Source: Thioalkalivibrio sp. AKL19 (GTDB lineage: Bacteria > Pseudomonadota > Gammaproteobacteria > Ectothiorhodospirales > Ectothiorhodospiraceae). Taken from it: 64,000 bases of DNA. The notes beneath the pieces are model-generated. The model did not search any database, had not been told where the DNA came from, and saw only the letters and a program-made list of their open reading frames with translations. The DNA lies in the NCBI RefSeq assembly GCF_000420165.1, contig NZ_ATUK01000018.1, positions 51,290 through 115,289 of the forward strand. Reading direction: 5' to 3'. This document shows, piece by piece, positions 35,402 to 45,977 of this stretch (the stretch's first letter is position 1; every line of letters starts with the position of its first letter). A program made the translations under genes and the position numbers.

Positions 35402-37543
35402 CTACTGACATGCTGCCGGGTGGGGCGTCAGCGCCTCGTTTTCCCGGAGGCGGTGCAGCGGGGCGGGCTGGCCGAACAGGAAGCCCTGCATCATCGGGCA
35501 CTCCAGCTTGCGCAGGTAGGTGCGATGGGCGTCGGTCTCCACGCCCTCGGCCACGATATTCATGTTCAGCCCGCGCGCCATGGAGATGATGGCGTTGACG
35601 ATGCAGGCCTCGTCCGCCTGGCAGATGCTCTGGGTAAAGCTGCGATCGATCTTGAGCGTGTGGATTGGCAGCTTCTGCAGGTAGCTGAGGGACGAGTAGC
35701 CGGTGCCGAAGTCGTCCACCGCGATCTGCACGCCGGCGGCGCCCAGCCGGTTCAGCTTGTGCACCGTGTCCGGGGTGTCGCTCATCAGCAGGTTCTCGGT
35801 GATCTCCACCTCCAGCAGGTCGGGCGGAAAGCCGGCCTCGCCGAGGATGCCCAGGAAATCCTCGACAAAGTCGTCGCGCTCCACCAGCACGGGCGACAGA
35901 TTCACGGCCAGGCGCAGTTCCGGGTATCCCTCCTGCATGTGCTGCAGGATCTCGCGGCTGGCGGTGCGCAGGGTCAGGCGGTCGAGGTCCACGATCAGGC
36001 GGGTGTCCTCGGCGACCGGGATGAACTCGGCCGGGCCCAGCAGCCCCAGTTGCGGATGGTCCCAGCGGATCAGCGCCTCGACACCGACCATGCGCCCGGT
36101 TTCGGTGTCCACCTGGGGCTGGTAGAGGATATGGAACTCCTCGCGCTCCAGTGCGCGGCGCATGTCCTGTTCCAGCTGCAGCCGCCGCGGGGGGTGTCCG
36201 CCCATGTCCGGACTGTAGACCCGGACCCCGGTCTTGCCGGTGTTCTTCTCGCGATACATCGCGATGTCGGCGTTCTTGATCAGGGCCTCGAGATTGTCCC
36301 CGGCATCCGGGTAGATCGCGATGCCGATGCTCGCCCCGACGAACAGCTCGTGGTCGCCGATCTCGAACGGCTCCTGCAGGCTCTCCAGGATCTTCTCGGC
36401 CACCTGGATGGCCGCCTCGCTGCTGGACAGGCCGGGGATCAGCAGCGTGAATTCGTCGCCCCCGAAGCGCGACAGCGTGTCGCCTTTGCGGATGCAGGAC
36501 TGCAGCCGCTGCGCCACCCCCTGCAGGAGGCGGTCGCCGACGGTGTGTCCCAGGGAGTCGTTGATGACCTTGAAGCGGTTGAGGTCGATAAACAGCACGG
36601 CCAGCTGGGTGCCCGCGCGGTGGGCATGGGAGATGGCGACATCGACCCGGTCACGGAACAGGGCGCGGTTGGGCAGGCGGGTGAGCAGGTCGTGATAGGC
36701 CTGGAAGTTGATAAAGGCCTCGGATTCCTTGCGCTCGGTGATGTCGCGGGCGGTCCCGTAGGTCAGTGCTTCATGGCCGCCATCGGCATTCTCTTCGCCG
36801 GAGCTGTTGGGCCAGATGGCCACCTCGAAGAAGTGCCGGTTGTGCGATGGCTGGGCCGGTTTCAGGGCCAGTTCCACGGAGCGAATATGCGCCTGGCGGC
36901 GGCTCGCCTGCTCGAAGAAGTACGCGGCCTTGTCCCGGTCCTCGGGTTCGACCAGATCCAGGATGGAGGTGTCCAGCACGTCCTGGCGCGAATACCCCAG
37001 CAGCTCGTGGACGCGGGAGTTCACGAAGCGGAAGCGATGGGTGGGGTCCAGCACGAACACGATGTCCGGCGAGTTGTTCACGATCATGCGGTGCAGGCGT
37101 TCGGATTTCTCCAGCCGCGCGCGCATGGTGCGGTTGGAGTCTTCCAGCGCCTTGTGCTGCAGCGCGTTGCGCACGGTCGCCAGCAGTTCGGCGGGTTCGT
37201 AGGGCTTTTTCAGGTAGTCGTGTGCCCCCTCGCGCAGCGCGCCGGCAACGTCCTCCACCGTGCTGTTTCCGCTGATAACCACGGTCAGGGTCTCCAGGCC
37301 GGCGGCCTGCATGAAGCGCAGCACGTCCAGCCCGTCGAGCTCCGGCATGGCGAGGTCGAGCAGCAGCAGGTCGTAGCGCTTCTCCCGCAGGGCCTCGATG
37401 GCGGCGCCGCCGCCCGGAGCGGTCTGGACGGGATAGCCCTCCAGGGTCAGGAGTTCGCGGAGGCTGTCGAGCAGGCCGGGATCGTCATCCGCGATGAGGA
37501 TGCGGACGGACTGCGGGTCGATCGGCGCGTCGCGTTCGGTCAT
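35402..37543 (-). CDS. Response regulator with PAS, GGDEF and EAL domains
   Basis: A 713-residue cyclic-di-GMP enzyme. Receiver domain 1-125: acidic pocket ADDD at about 18-21, phosphoacceptor Asp63 (LLDLAMP), and KKP at 112-114. PAS domain about 145-270 (NNSPDIVFVLDPTHRFRFVN). GGDEF motif at 361-365 is intact, with an RxxD inhibitory site RKGD at 352-355. EAL begins VEALIRWDHP (489) and keeps LLEVEITENLLM, DDFGTGYSSLSYL and LKIDRSF, so both activities are possible. It lies 30 nt after the HDOD-kinase gene, its likely cognate partner. Confidence 0.95.
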   Translation of the reverse strand: MTERDAPIDPQSVRILIADDDPGLLDSLRELLTLEGYPVQTAPGGGAAIEALREKRYDLLLLDLAMPELDGLDVLRFMQAAGLETLTVVISGNSTVEDVAGALREGAHDYLKKPYEPAELLATVRNALQHKALEDSNRTMRARLEKSERLHRMIVNNSPDIVFVLDPTHRFRFVNSRVHELLGYSRQDVLDTSILDLVEPEDRDKAAYFFEQASRRQAHIRSVELALKPAQPSHNRHFFEVAIWPNSSGEENADGGHEALTYGTARDITERKESEAFINFQAYHDLLTRLPNRALFRDRVDVAISHAHRAGTQLAVLFIDLNRFKVINDSLGHTVGDRLLQGVAQRLQSCIRKGDTLSRFGGDEFTLLIPGLSSSEAAIQVAEKILESLQEPFEIGDHELFVGASIGIAIYPDAGDNLEALIKNADIAMYREKNTGKTGVRVYSPDMGGHPPRRLQLEQDMRRALEREEFHILYQPQVDTETGRMVGVEALIRWDHPQLGLLGPAEFIPVAEDTRLIVDLDRLTLRTASREILQHMQEGYPELRLAVNLSPVLVERDDFVEDFLGILGEAGFPPDLLEVEITENLLMSDTPDTVHKLNRLGAAGVQIAVDDFGTGYSSLSYLQKLPIHTLKIDRSFTQSICQADEACIVNAIISMARGLNMNIVAEGVETDAHRTYLRKLECPMMQGFLFGQPAPLHRLRENEALTPHPAACQ

Positions 37544-37573
37544 CGGGCAGTGTGTCCCTGGGTTATGGTTGGG

Positions 37574-39703
37574 TCATGGCCGCGTCGTCCCTGTGGCGTC
37601 CGCCGGACCCGCTGGCTGATGGGGCAAGGCGATCTCGAAGCGCGTCCCGGCGCTTCCGGTGGTAAAGGTGAGCCCCGCACCGATCTCTTCGGTGAGGCGC
37701 TTGACGATGCTGAGCCCGAGCCCGGAATGGCCCGGTCCCTTGGTGGATTCGACCGGGGCGAAGGCGGCGGCCTGGACCGACGGTGGCAGCCCGGGACCCT
37801 TGTCGGTGACCGAAAGGGGCACCACCCGGCGGCCCTTGACCGTGGTCGGGGCCCGCGTGGCGATGGTGATCTCGCCGCCGGTGGCCTGGGCCTCCGCGGC
37901 GTTTTTCAGCAGGTTGGTCAGGATCTGGCGCAGGTGGTCCGCCGGAACGGATAGCGGCGGATCGGAGGGGCTCAGGTCCAGGTGCAGGTTGATGCCCCGT
38001 GTCCGGCACAGGGAGCCGTCGACGATGTCCGCGACCTGACGCACCAGGTCGTTCAGGGAGGCCGGGCCTGCATCGCCGGCCGGGGCGGCTTGCGGGTCGC
38101 GCAGGCGCAACAGGATGCGGCCAACCCGGTCGATTTCCTCCTTGATCAGCCCCAGTTCGTGGCGCGCCTCGTGTTCCTCGCCCAGCTTGTGGTGCAGCAC
38201 CCCCAGGTAGTTCTGGATGATGCTCAGCGGGTTGCCCGCCTCGTGCACGGTCTCGCGGATGCGCTGTTCGGTCTTGGTGTCGTCGCGGGAGGCCGCGGGG
38301 GTGGGCTGGACCAGGGCGCGGGCGATCTCGCGGGCCAGGGCGCGGATGAAGTCGCTACGGGCCTCCAGGGCGCTCGCCTGATCCTGGGTCAGTCCGAGGA
38401 TCAGCACCCCGGCCGGCGGGCGGTCATCGGCAAGGAGCGGGAAGCTCCATAGTCGTTCGGCCTCGCACAGGCGGAACAGCTGCTGGTCGATCACCGGGAG
38501 GCCGGCGGCATTCTCCTCCTCGTGGCGCAGGATCTCGCGGTCCAGCAGGGTGTCGGTTACCAGGCTGCGGCCGGGCAACAGCGGGAGGATGAAATCCGGT
38601 GTCTCGTCGTCCTCCACCCATGCGGATACCGACTGCTGGTCCGCGTCGACCAGGAACAGCAGGCTCTGGCTCACGCCCAGGGTCAGGAAGAGGGTGCGAC
38701 GGGCGGCTTCGCAGCGTTCCTGGAGGCTGGCGCCCCGGGCCAGTTCGCCGTTCATCCGCTGCAGCTCGGTGAGATCGCGTACCCGGGCGCCCAGCGCGCG
38801 TTCGGCGGCGCGGTCCGCCGACTCCGGGCCGGCTGCGGGCTCCGGCGCGGGGCCGTCCAGGTCAATCTCGAGCGAGCCGGCGATGCGTTGCACGTCCTCG
38901 GCCACCCGCCCGCGCAGCTCCCGCGCGAGCCCCTCGTTCAGGCCGAACAGGGTATCGGCAGCGGCCAGTGCGGTCTCGTTGCAGCCGGCCTCGGCGGTGG
39001 CGGATAGCGTCGCTGGCAGGCAGCCCAGGGAATGGGCCAGGTTGACGAGCTTGACCAGGTGGTGCGCATCGCGGACGTGCTCGGCCGGCTCCATGTGGTA
39101 GCGCACGGCATCGGCCACGAAGGGGCCGATGCCCCAGGTCTCCAGGCAGTCCCCGCCCAGTTCGCCGTAGTGGCGCCCGTAGGTCTCGCGCTCGCTGGCC
39201 ACCAGGTGCGGGTCGTCCTCCGCAGCCTGCAGGATCGGCCAGTAGTGCCCCTCGTCCTCGACCAGCCGGATCAGGCGGCCGATGTCGATCAGGAGCCCGG
39301 CCAGGTAGGCCTCTTCCGGGCGTGGGTAGCGGGTCAGGGTTGCGAGGACCTGGGCAAGGTTGGCCGTGGTCAGGGCACGGCGCCAGACGACCCGCAGGTA
39401 GCCGCGATGGCGCGGACCAAACTCGCCGAAAAGCTGCTGGATTGCCGCCGTCAGCGCCAGGCTGCGGACCGTGTCCAGCCCCAGGCTGAACAGCGCGCGA
39501 TCGATCGTGCGGCAGGGCGAACCGCGGTAAAAGAAGGGGGAGTTGGCGGCCTGCAGCAGACGCCCGGACATCCCGGCGTCTTGCAGGATGGCGCGGGCAA
39601 GGGACTGGAAATCGGCCTCCTCGGCCTGCGTCGCGTCGAGAACAGGAATCAGTGCCTGCGGCAGGCTGGGTAGTGCGTCGGTTGCCGTGTTGACCCTCGC
39701 CAT
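37574..39703 (-). CDS. HDOD-domain sensor histidine kinase
   Basis: A 709-residue cytoplasmic protein with no membrane segments. The start MARVNTATDALPSLPQ has GAGGAG upstream. Residues about 10-230 form an HDOD domain (LLQAANSPFFYRG, AYLAGLLIDIGRLIRL). A GAF-like region (about 330-480) follows. The C-terminus is a HisKA/HATPase pair: H-box ETVHEAGNPLSIIQNYLGVL, N-box LRQILTNLLKNAAEAQ, G1 VTDKGPGLP and G2 GHSGLGLSIVKRL. It likely phosphorylates the adjacent RR-GGDEF-EAL protein; the signal is unknown. HDOD kinases are uncommon compared with HDOD-only proteins. Confidence 0.93.
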   Translation of the reverse strand: MARVNTATDALPSLPQALIPVLDATQAEEADFQSLARAILQDAGMSGRLLQAANSPFFYRGSPCRTIDRALFSLGLDTVRSLALTAAIQQLFGEFGPRHRGYLRVVWRRALTTANLAQVLATLTRYPRPEEAYLAGLLIDIGRLIRLVEDEGHYWPILQAAEDDPHLVASERETYGRHYGELGGDCLETWGIGPFVADAVRYHMEPAEHVRDAHHLVKLVNLAHSLGCLPATLSATAEAGCNETALAAADTLFGLNEGLARELRGRVAEDVQRIAGSLEIDLDGPAPEPAAGPESADRAAERALGARVRDLTELQRMNGELARGASLQERCEAARRTLFLTLGVSQSLLFLVDADQQSVSAWVEDDETPDFILPLLPGRSLVTDTLLDREILRHEEENAAGLPVIDQQLFRLCEAERLWSFPLLADDRPPAGVLILGLTQDQASALEARSDFIRALAREIARALVQPTPAASRDDTKTEQRIRETVHEAGNPLSIIQNYLGVLHHKLGEEHEARHELGLIKEEIDRVGRILLRLRDPQAAPAGDAGPASLNDLVRQVADIVDGSLCRTRGINLHLDLSPSDPPLSVPADHLRQILTNLLKNAAEAQATGGEITIATRAPTTVKGRRVVPLSVTDKGPGLPPSVQAAAFAPVESTKGPGHSGLGLSIVKRLTEEIGAGLTFTTGSAGTRFEIALPHQPAGPADATGTTRP

Positions 39704-39881
39704 GCTGCTCCTCGGTGACGCTGCAGGAGACCTGCCGCCCCTGTTGCCCGATGCACGGGTCCGGCGCTGGAACCGCGTGGTTCGGGGTCGCCGGGCGGTT
39801 ACTGATACCCGACTATACTGCGTGGTCTTGCCCTGTGCCACCGAATGGGGTAGACCGGCTGTAAATTCGCCGTCATTCTCT

Positions 39882-40078
39882 AAGGAAACACGGATCAATG
39901 TACATGCTCGCGTGGGTACCCCAGGTTTTCCGCGACAAGGCGCGTCGTGCAGCGGGTAGAGGTTTTACCACGCTAGCAGCGCAACGCAGTATCGGGATGA
40001 CGGTACGGCGGTCACTGCGCCTTGTTCGCCCGCAAATGCGACCCGAGCGCGAACGCGTACATTGATCCGTGTTTCCTT
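39882..40078. repeat. Family-A MITE-like element (copy A3)
   Basis: A 197-bp element with perfect 22-bp inverted ends (39882-39903 and 40057-40078, AAGGAAACACGGATCAATG outermost). Interior shares GCGTGGGTACCCCAGGTTTT and CGCGCCTTGTTCG-type stretches with the other copies; it is shorter by an internal deletion. It lies in the divergent promoter region of the HDOD-kinase and the FleN-like gene and supplies a spurious in-frame TTG to the latter. The rest of 39704-40112 shows only leader DNA. Confidence 0.85.
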
Positions 40079-40112
40079 GACGATGCCGATGAGCGCGATG
40101 CAGGAAGCGACA

Positions 40113-41585
<1,473 letters not shown>

Positions 41586-41592
41586 AGGGACG

Positions 41593-41769
41593 CTACCTGG
41601 GGCCCAGCAACAGCCAGGCGATCAGGCCCAGCAGCGGCAGGAACAGCAGAATCAGGATCCACAGCACCTTCACGAGCGGGCTCGCAGGACTTTGTGCGGT
41701 GCGCACGATGGCCCAGATGACGATCAACAGCCAGATCAGACCGAGAATACCGGTGACTTCAATGCCCAT
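41593..41769 (-). CDS. Small PLDc_N-domain membrane protein
   Basis: A 58-residue protein (MGIEVTGILGLIWLLIVIWA to WLLLGPR) with two membrane helices, matching the phospholipase D N-terminal (PLDc_N) small-protein family. AAGGAG precedes the ATG at 41769. The second helix, LWILILLFLPLLGLIAWLLL, is typical of the family. Function unknown, likely inner membrane. Convergent with the FleN-like gene, 7 nt apart. Confidence 0.8.
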   Translation of the reverse strand: MGIEVTGILGLIWLLIVIWAIVRTAQSPASPLVKVLWILILLFLPLLGLIAWLLLGPR

Positions 41770-41995
41770 GCGAGGCTCCTTGCGGGGTTCGGCGCGCCCG
41801 GGACGCGCGCCTGGAAGGGGTTGGAGCGGATCGCCTCGGGCCGCCCTCACTCGGCTCGGCCCCGGAGCAATCCCTCTGGAAACTTGATAGCACGCAGGCG
41901 GCACAAGTGCCAATCCGGGCCGCCGCAAAGTGTGCCGGACGCCGCGAACGGATACCCTGCATCCCGTCGTTCAGTCTGTTTCTGGAAGGAGTTCC

Positions 41996-42445
41996 ATGAA
42001 AATCTGGGTGGATGCGGATGCCTGTCCCGCCGTCATCAAGGAGATCCTGTTTCGCGCCGCCAAGCGGACCGGGACCCCGATGACCCTGGTCGCCAACCAG
42101 CCGATGCGCACGCCGCCGTCGAAGCTGATCGACTCGATCCAGGTCGGCGCCGGTTTCGATGTGGCCGACAACGAGATCGTGCGGCGTCTCGCCGCCGGTG
42201 ATCTGGTGATCACCGCCGACATCCCGCTGGCCGCGGAGGTGATCGAGAAGGGCGGTCAGGCGCTCAATCCGCGCGGCGAGCTCTACACCCGCGACAACAT
42301 CCGCGAACGCCTCAGCATGCGCGATTTCATGGACACGCTGCGCTCCAGCGGCGTCGAGACCGGTGGCCCGGCGGCGCTGGGTCCGCGCGACCGCCAGGCC
42401 TTCGGGAATGCCCTGGACCGCTGGCTGGCACAGCACGGGGTGTAA
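41996..42445 (+). CDS. yaiI: YaiI/YqxD family (UPF0178, DUF188) protein
   Basis: A 149-residue protein with the family start [20 protein letters not shown], the block [20 protein letters not shown] and the end REL-type motif [14 protein letters not shown]. The fold resembles PIN/NYN nucleases with acidic residues D6, D8 and D85-type positions, but activity is unproven. AAGGAGTTCC precedes the ATG. Single gene. Confidence 0.92.
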   Translation: MKIWVDADACPAVIKEILFRAAKRTGTPMTLVANQPMRTPPSKLIDSIQVGAGFDVADNEIVRRLAAGDLVITADIPLAAEVIEKGGQALNPRGELYTRDNIRERLSMRDFMDTLRSSGVETGGPAALGPRDRQAFGNALDRWLAQHGV

Positions 42446-42459
42446 GGCGGGAGGCTTCC

Positions 42460-42588
42460 AGGGCGACACGGGTCAATCCGGGCCGTGGCGGCAGCCCATT
42501 GAGGGCGGGGCCATGCTGTGCTCGCCGCGCCGGGTCGGCGCGCAACGTGGACTCGAGCGCGGACGCGCGGATTGATCCGGGTCACTCT
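42460..42588. repeat. Short degenerate family-A element (copy A4)
   Basis: Imperfect 21-bp inverted ends (42460-42480 and 42568-42588) contain GGGTCAATCCG / CGGATTGATCC, and GACTCGAGCGCG inside the right end matches copies A1 and A2. Only 129 bp, so an internal deletion derivative. It begins the 565-nt gap 42446-43010; the remainder holds a doubtful minus-strand frame and the leader of the OB-fold lipoprotein gene. Confidence 0.55.
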
Positions 42589-42865
42589 AAAGTCGCAACT
42601 GTCGGATCAGCCTCGCGGTTTCGTTTGCCAGTTCCACCCAGTCGTCATTCTGCGGGACGGGTTGGCTTGCCTGTGGCGTGTCCTGCCTGGTGCGACGCGA
42701 CGCGCCCCGGGTTTCCCGGGAGAGGGGCGAGGCGTCCAGCGCGGGTGCGAGCGGTTCACGGCGGCGTGCGGGATTCACGGGCGGCTCCCTTGCTGGGTCT
42801 TTCTGCGGTAACGGCCGACGAGGCGCTCGCTTGAGCGATGCGCCTCGGTTCCCCCGCAGCCGCAA
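42587..42865 (-). CDS. Doubtful small hypothetical protein
   Basis: A 92-residue frame rich in Arg and Pro, ending QNDDWVELANETARLIRQLR. The last 20 residues look like a genuine amphipathic helix, whereas the rest is low-complexity and typical of random GC-rich frames. Its stop codon lies in the right end of repeat A4. No Shine-Dalgarno site or homolog is recognised. It may be a short real peptide with a later start or nothing. Confidence 0.25.
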   Translation of the reverse strand: MRLRGNRGASLKRAPRRPLPQKDPAREPPVNPARRREPLAPALDASPLSRETRGASRRTRQDTPQASQPVPQNDDWVELANETARLIRQLRL

Positions 42866-43010
42866 CCCCGTACCGGTCCCGCCTGAACCGGGAGGGCCGG
42901 CGGCTTGGGCCCGTCAATCGCGCGTGAATCGGGATCGCCTGACGGAATTTCGATAGGCTGTTACCGGGTAGAAAGCGGCGAGGCCGCGAGCAGAAGCAGG
43001 AGATAAGGCC

Positions 43011-43367
43011 GTGTGGAAAGGGATCATCGCGATCGGGCTGGGGCTGGCCATAACGGGCCTGCTGGTGGCCTGCGGGAGCGAGCGCGTCACGCCGGTGACG
43101 CTCGCGCAGCTGGCCGCGTCGGCGCCGGCGTTCAATGGCGAGCTGGTGGAAACCGAAGGGGTCGTGAATCGTTTCGACGATCCCGAGCACTACTGGCTGG
43201 AGGATGACGCCATCAATCGCGTGGCGGTTACCCCGGGTTCGGCGGTGCGCGACCACCTGGGCGAGAACCTGCGCGTGGTGGGGCGTTTCTCCTACCACCC
43301 CGAGGAGGGCCGGGAGATCGAGATCGACGCGGCCGCGACGGCGGCCCTGCGCGCGTCCGCGCGCTGA
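43011..43367 (+). CDS. Small OB-fold-like lipoprotein
   Basis: A 118-residue protein starting at GTG 43011 with AGGAG upstream. The signal peptide ends in a lipobox-like LLVACGS (Cys at about 21). The mature part has an OB-fold-like pattern: GELVETEGVVNRFDDPEHYW, INRVAVTPGSAV, NLRVVGRFSYHPEEG. Probably anchored in the membrane facing the periplasm. Function not recognised. It is 54 nt upstream of the Rieske gene on the same strand. Confidence 0.75.
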   Translation: MWKGIIAIGLGLAITGLLVACGSERVTPVTLAQLAASAPAFNGELVETEGVVNRFDDPEHYWLEDDAINRVAVTPGSAVRDHLGENLRVVGRFSYHPEEGREIEIDAAATAALRASAR

Positions 43368-43421
43368 TCCACTGCGGCGGCGCGAGCTTGTGTTGAACCT
43401 TGTTACGCCCTGAGGGATGCA

Positions 43422-43748
43422 ATGACGGAATGGATTGACGTGGCCCAGGCCGGGACCATCGAGGATGGGGATCATCGCCTGGTGGAGACTGCCGATACCG
43501 AGGTTGCGATCTTCAATCTGGGGGGCGAGTACTTTGCCGTGGAGAACCTCTGTACCCACGAGGATGTGCCCATCGCGGATGGCGAAATCGATGCCGATGA
43601 CTGCATTACCTGCCCGATGCATGAAGCCCAGTTCTGCCTGCGCACCGGCGAGGTATTGGAACCGCCGGCCGAAGAACCCCTCACCCGGTTCCCGGTCCGC
43701 GTCGAGGGAGGCATGGTCCAGGTGGGGGCCCAGCCACTGGACGACTGA
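43422..43748 (+). CDS. Rieske-type [2Fe-2S] ferredoxin
   Basis: A 108-residue soluble Rieske protein. Ligand boxes are CTHEDVPI and CPMHEAQFC (CxH and CxxH), with the usual spacing for ferredoxin components of non-haem iron oxygenases. No oxygenase subunit or reductase is nearby, so it is an orphan and may serve a general redox role. It is very acidic. Start MTEWIDVAQAGTIEDGDHR matches the family. Confidence 0.9.
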   Translation: MTEWIDVAQAGTIEDGDHRLVETADTEVAIFNLGGEYFAVENLCTHEDVPIADGEIDADDCITCPMHEAQFCLRTGEVLEPPAEEPLTRFPVRVEGGMVQVGAQPLDD

Positions 43749-43820
43749 GCCGCCCGCGCCGCGGGGTGAAACTTGCCCCGGATGCCCTGCTTTTGCCGCG
43801 CCTGTACACTATTGGCCGAA

Positions 43821-43841
43821 CTCACGCTGAACTAACGTGAG
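43821..43841. promoter_or_regulatory. Palindrome CTCACG-N9-CGTGAG upstream of DUF1631 gene
   Basis: Six-base inverted arms with a 9-nt centre lie 33 nt before the chosen DUF1631 start. It could be an operator for an unknown dimeric regulator or a leader hairpin. A GTG start would fall at its right end. Confidence 0.35.
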
Positions 43842-43873
43842 TGATCCAGCGGCAATACGAGGGCACCTCAGCG

Positions 43874-45937
43874 ATGACAGGCAGGGAGCAGGCAGACAAG
43901 GGCGGGCGAAGCGCGGACCCGGCGGCCGTCTGGTCGGGGCTGTCCGGCTTGTCGGATGCCCAGCGCCAGCAGCTCGCGCACGGCATCGTCCCGCGGGTCA
44001 TCGATCATCTTGACCAGTGCCTCGAATCCATCGCGCGTGCATGGGCCGCCGGCGACGAGGAGGCGGACAGGAAGGAGTGGGCGAATGAGCTCCAGGGCTA
44101 CCAGTTCGTGCTTCGGCGCGAGTTCGAGGAGGCCCTGGAACGGGACTTTCTCGCCACGACCTACCCCCCGAAATACGAGTTCTCCGGCTCGAGCTACGCG
44201 GGCGATGACTCGGGGCTGCAGATCCTGGACGACTACCAGTCCACCCGGCGCTCGTTGCGCCACAAGCTCGAGGGGCTGGTCCGCGAGCACAACCGCTATT
44301 CCTGGTTCGTCTTCCTGCAGGCCGCGCGCGAGAATCATCGTTTCGAGCACCCCGGCTGGGCGCCCTGGTCGCCGCTGAACTGGTACGAGCGACTGATCGA
44401 GTCTGTCGAGGCCCAGTTCGGGCGGACCGACATGGCGCTGGAACTGATGCGCGCCTACGTGCGCTGCCTCGGCAAGACCGGCGCGCCGACCCTGGCCTTC
44501 GTGGTCGAGACCGTGGAGTCCTGCGGCCTGGTCCGCGAGCCGGTATCCGAGACTCCGGATGGCGACCTCACGCGTTCGTCGCGGCGCGCCAGTTGGCGGA
44601 CGCCCGCTCATGATGAGGCGGCCACCTCCGGCTCCGAACCCGGCGGGTCGGATGCCGCGGTTGTCCCCGCCGGCGGTGTGGGCGGCGCTCTGGGGTCGCG
44701 GGCGTCAATACCCGCAGCGGATGCCGGGTCCGCGGCCTGGCAGCAATGGGCGGCGACCTCGGGCTGGCTGCCGTCGCGAGCGGGCGCCGGCGGGGGAATC
44801 GCCGCCGGTGGGGGTGCGGTGGTAACCGGCTCCGGTGAGGCCGCCGCGGAACCGCCGCTCGAGGCCGTCATGGAGGCCGTGGTCGCCGGCGTGTTCGGCG
44901 AGGTCTCGCGCCAGCTCCAGTGCCATGCCGACTTCCGCGCGATCATGCTGAAGCTGCAGCCGTTGCTGGCGCGCGCGGTCTGCCGCGATCTGGAGTTCTT
45001 TCACGATGCCGACCACCCGTTACGCGAGTGGGTGGGCAGCCTGATCAATACGGGGGTGCGCATCAGCCCCGGGATCAGCGCGGAGGATTCACGGGCGGTC
45101 GGCAGCTACCTCGATGCGATGCGCCGCAGTGTCGAACGCCTGGAGGCGGAGGTCGACGACCTCGATCGCGCGGGCGCGCAGGCGCTGCGCGAGGACTGGG
45201 ATGCGGTCGTGGCCGCGGAACACGAGCACTGGCAGGCGCAGGCGGAGGAGCTTGCAGAGCCGATGTGCCAGAAGGAACGCGCCGCCCGTGCCCGGCGCAC
45301 CCTGACGGTCTGCGTGCTGGAGACCGGTGCCGAGCTTCCCGAACGCACGGCCGAGCAGATCGCCGAGGCCTGGGAAGACCTGCTCGCCGAGAACGAGGCC
45401 GCCGTGCAGGCGCTGGATACCGAGGTTCAGAAGGTCGTCCGGGCGATCTGCAACGGTGTCACGCCCCAGGAGGTCAATCCGCTGGTGCAGCGCATCGTGA
45501 CCACGGCCCGCGAGCACGGCGCCGACGATGCCCGCATCAAGGCGGTGGTGCAGCACCTGGGGCAGGCGCATCTGCAGCGGATCCGTGCCTCGGCCGACGA
45601 GCCGCGCTTCGACCCGCAGGCGCGCATCCAGGCGCGCCGTGCCACGCGCTTCGAGGATGACGATCCCGACCTGTTGACCGATCTCGACGACCCCTGGGTA
45701 TTCGATGCCAGTCGCATCCGCACTGGCGAGTGGTTCGAGATGGTCGACAAGGCCAGCGGGGAGTTGCATCGCATGGGGCTCGTCTGGCGCGGCGAGGCGA
45801 CCCGCGGTTTACTGTTCCTGTCGCTGGACCTGGGCGCCAGCCGGCGGCATTCGCTGCAGGGCGTGGCCCAGGAACTGCGCGAGGGCCGGATGCGTCCGCT
45901 CCCCGAAGACAACCCGCTGGATGCGTTACTGGCCTGA
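43874..45937 (+). CDS. DUF1631 family protein
   Basis: A 687-residue soluble protein (start MTGREQADKGGRSADP at 43874, GAGGG upstream; a GTG at 43841 would add 11 residues). DUF1631 features: N-terminal helical region with FEEALERDFLATTYPPKYEF, a Gly/Ala-rich linker at about 245-330, and a long helical C-terminal part ending in a small beta domain (RTGEWFEMVDKASGELHRMGLVWRG, split over residues about 625-650) that recalls PilZ-like folds. Family function is unknown; some members are misannotated as thymidine phosphorylase. Monocistronic. Confidence 0.88.
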   Translation: MTGREQADKGGRSADPAAVWSGLSGLSDAQRQQLAHGIVPRVIDHLDQCLESIARAWAAGDEEADRKEWANELQGYQFVLRREFEEALERDFLATTYPPKYEFSGSSYAGDDSGLQILDDYQSTRRSLRHKLEGLVREHNRYSWFVFLQAARENHRFEHPGWAPWSPLNWYERLIESVEAQFGRTDMALELMRAYVRCLGKTGAPTLAFVVETVESCGLVREPVSETPDGDLTRSSRRASWRTPAHDEAATSGSEPGGSDAAVVPAGGVGGALGSRASIPAADAGSAAWQQWAATSGWLPSRAGAGGGIAAGGGAVVTGSGEAAAEPPLEAVMEAVVAGVFGEVSRQLQCHADFRAIMLKLQPLLARAVCRDLEFFHDADHPLREWVGSLINTGVRISPGISAEDSRAVGSYLDAMRRSVERLEAEVDDLDRAGAQALREDWDAVVAAEHEHWQAQAEELAEPMCQKERAARARRTLTVCVLETGAELPERTAEQIAEAWEDLLAENEAAVQALDTEVQKVVRAICNGVTPQEVNPLVQRIVTTAREHGADDARIKAVVQHLGQAHLQRIRASADEPRFDPQARIQARRATRFEDDDPDLLTDLDDPWVFDASRIRTGEWFEMVDKASGELHRMGLVWRGEATRGLLFLSLDLGASRRHSLQGVAQELREGRMRPLPEDNPLDALLA

Positions 45938-45977
45938 TCCGGCACTTGCCTGGCATGGGCGAGATCAAGGGCGTTTG

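Noticed and set aside
40062..40112. Upstream starts of the FleN-like gene inside repeat A3
   Set aside because: The TTG at 40062 lies in the terminal repeat. The ATG at 40113 has the best Shine-Dalgarno spacing.
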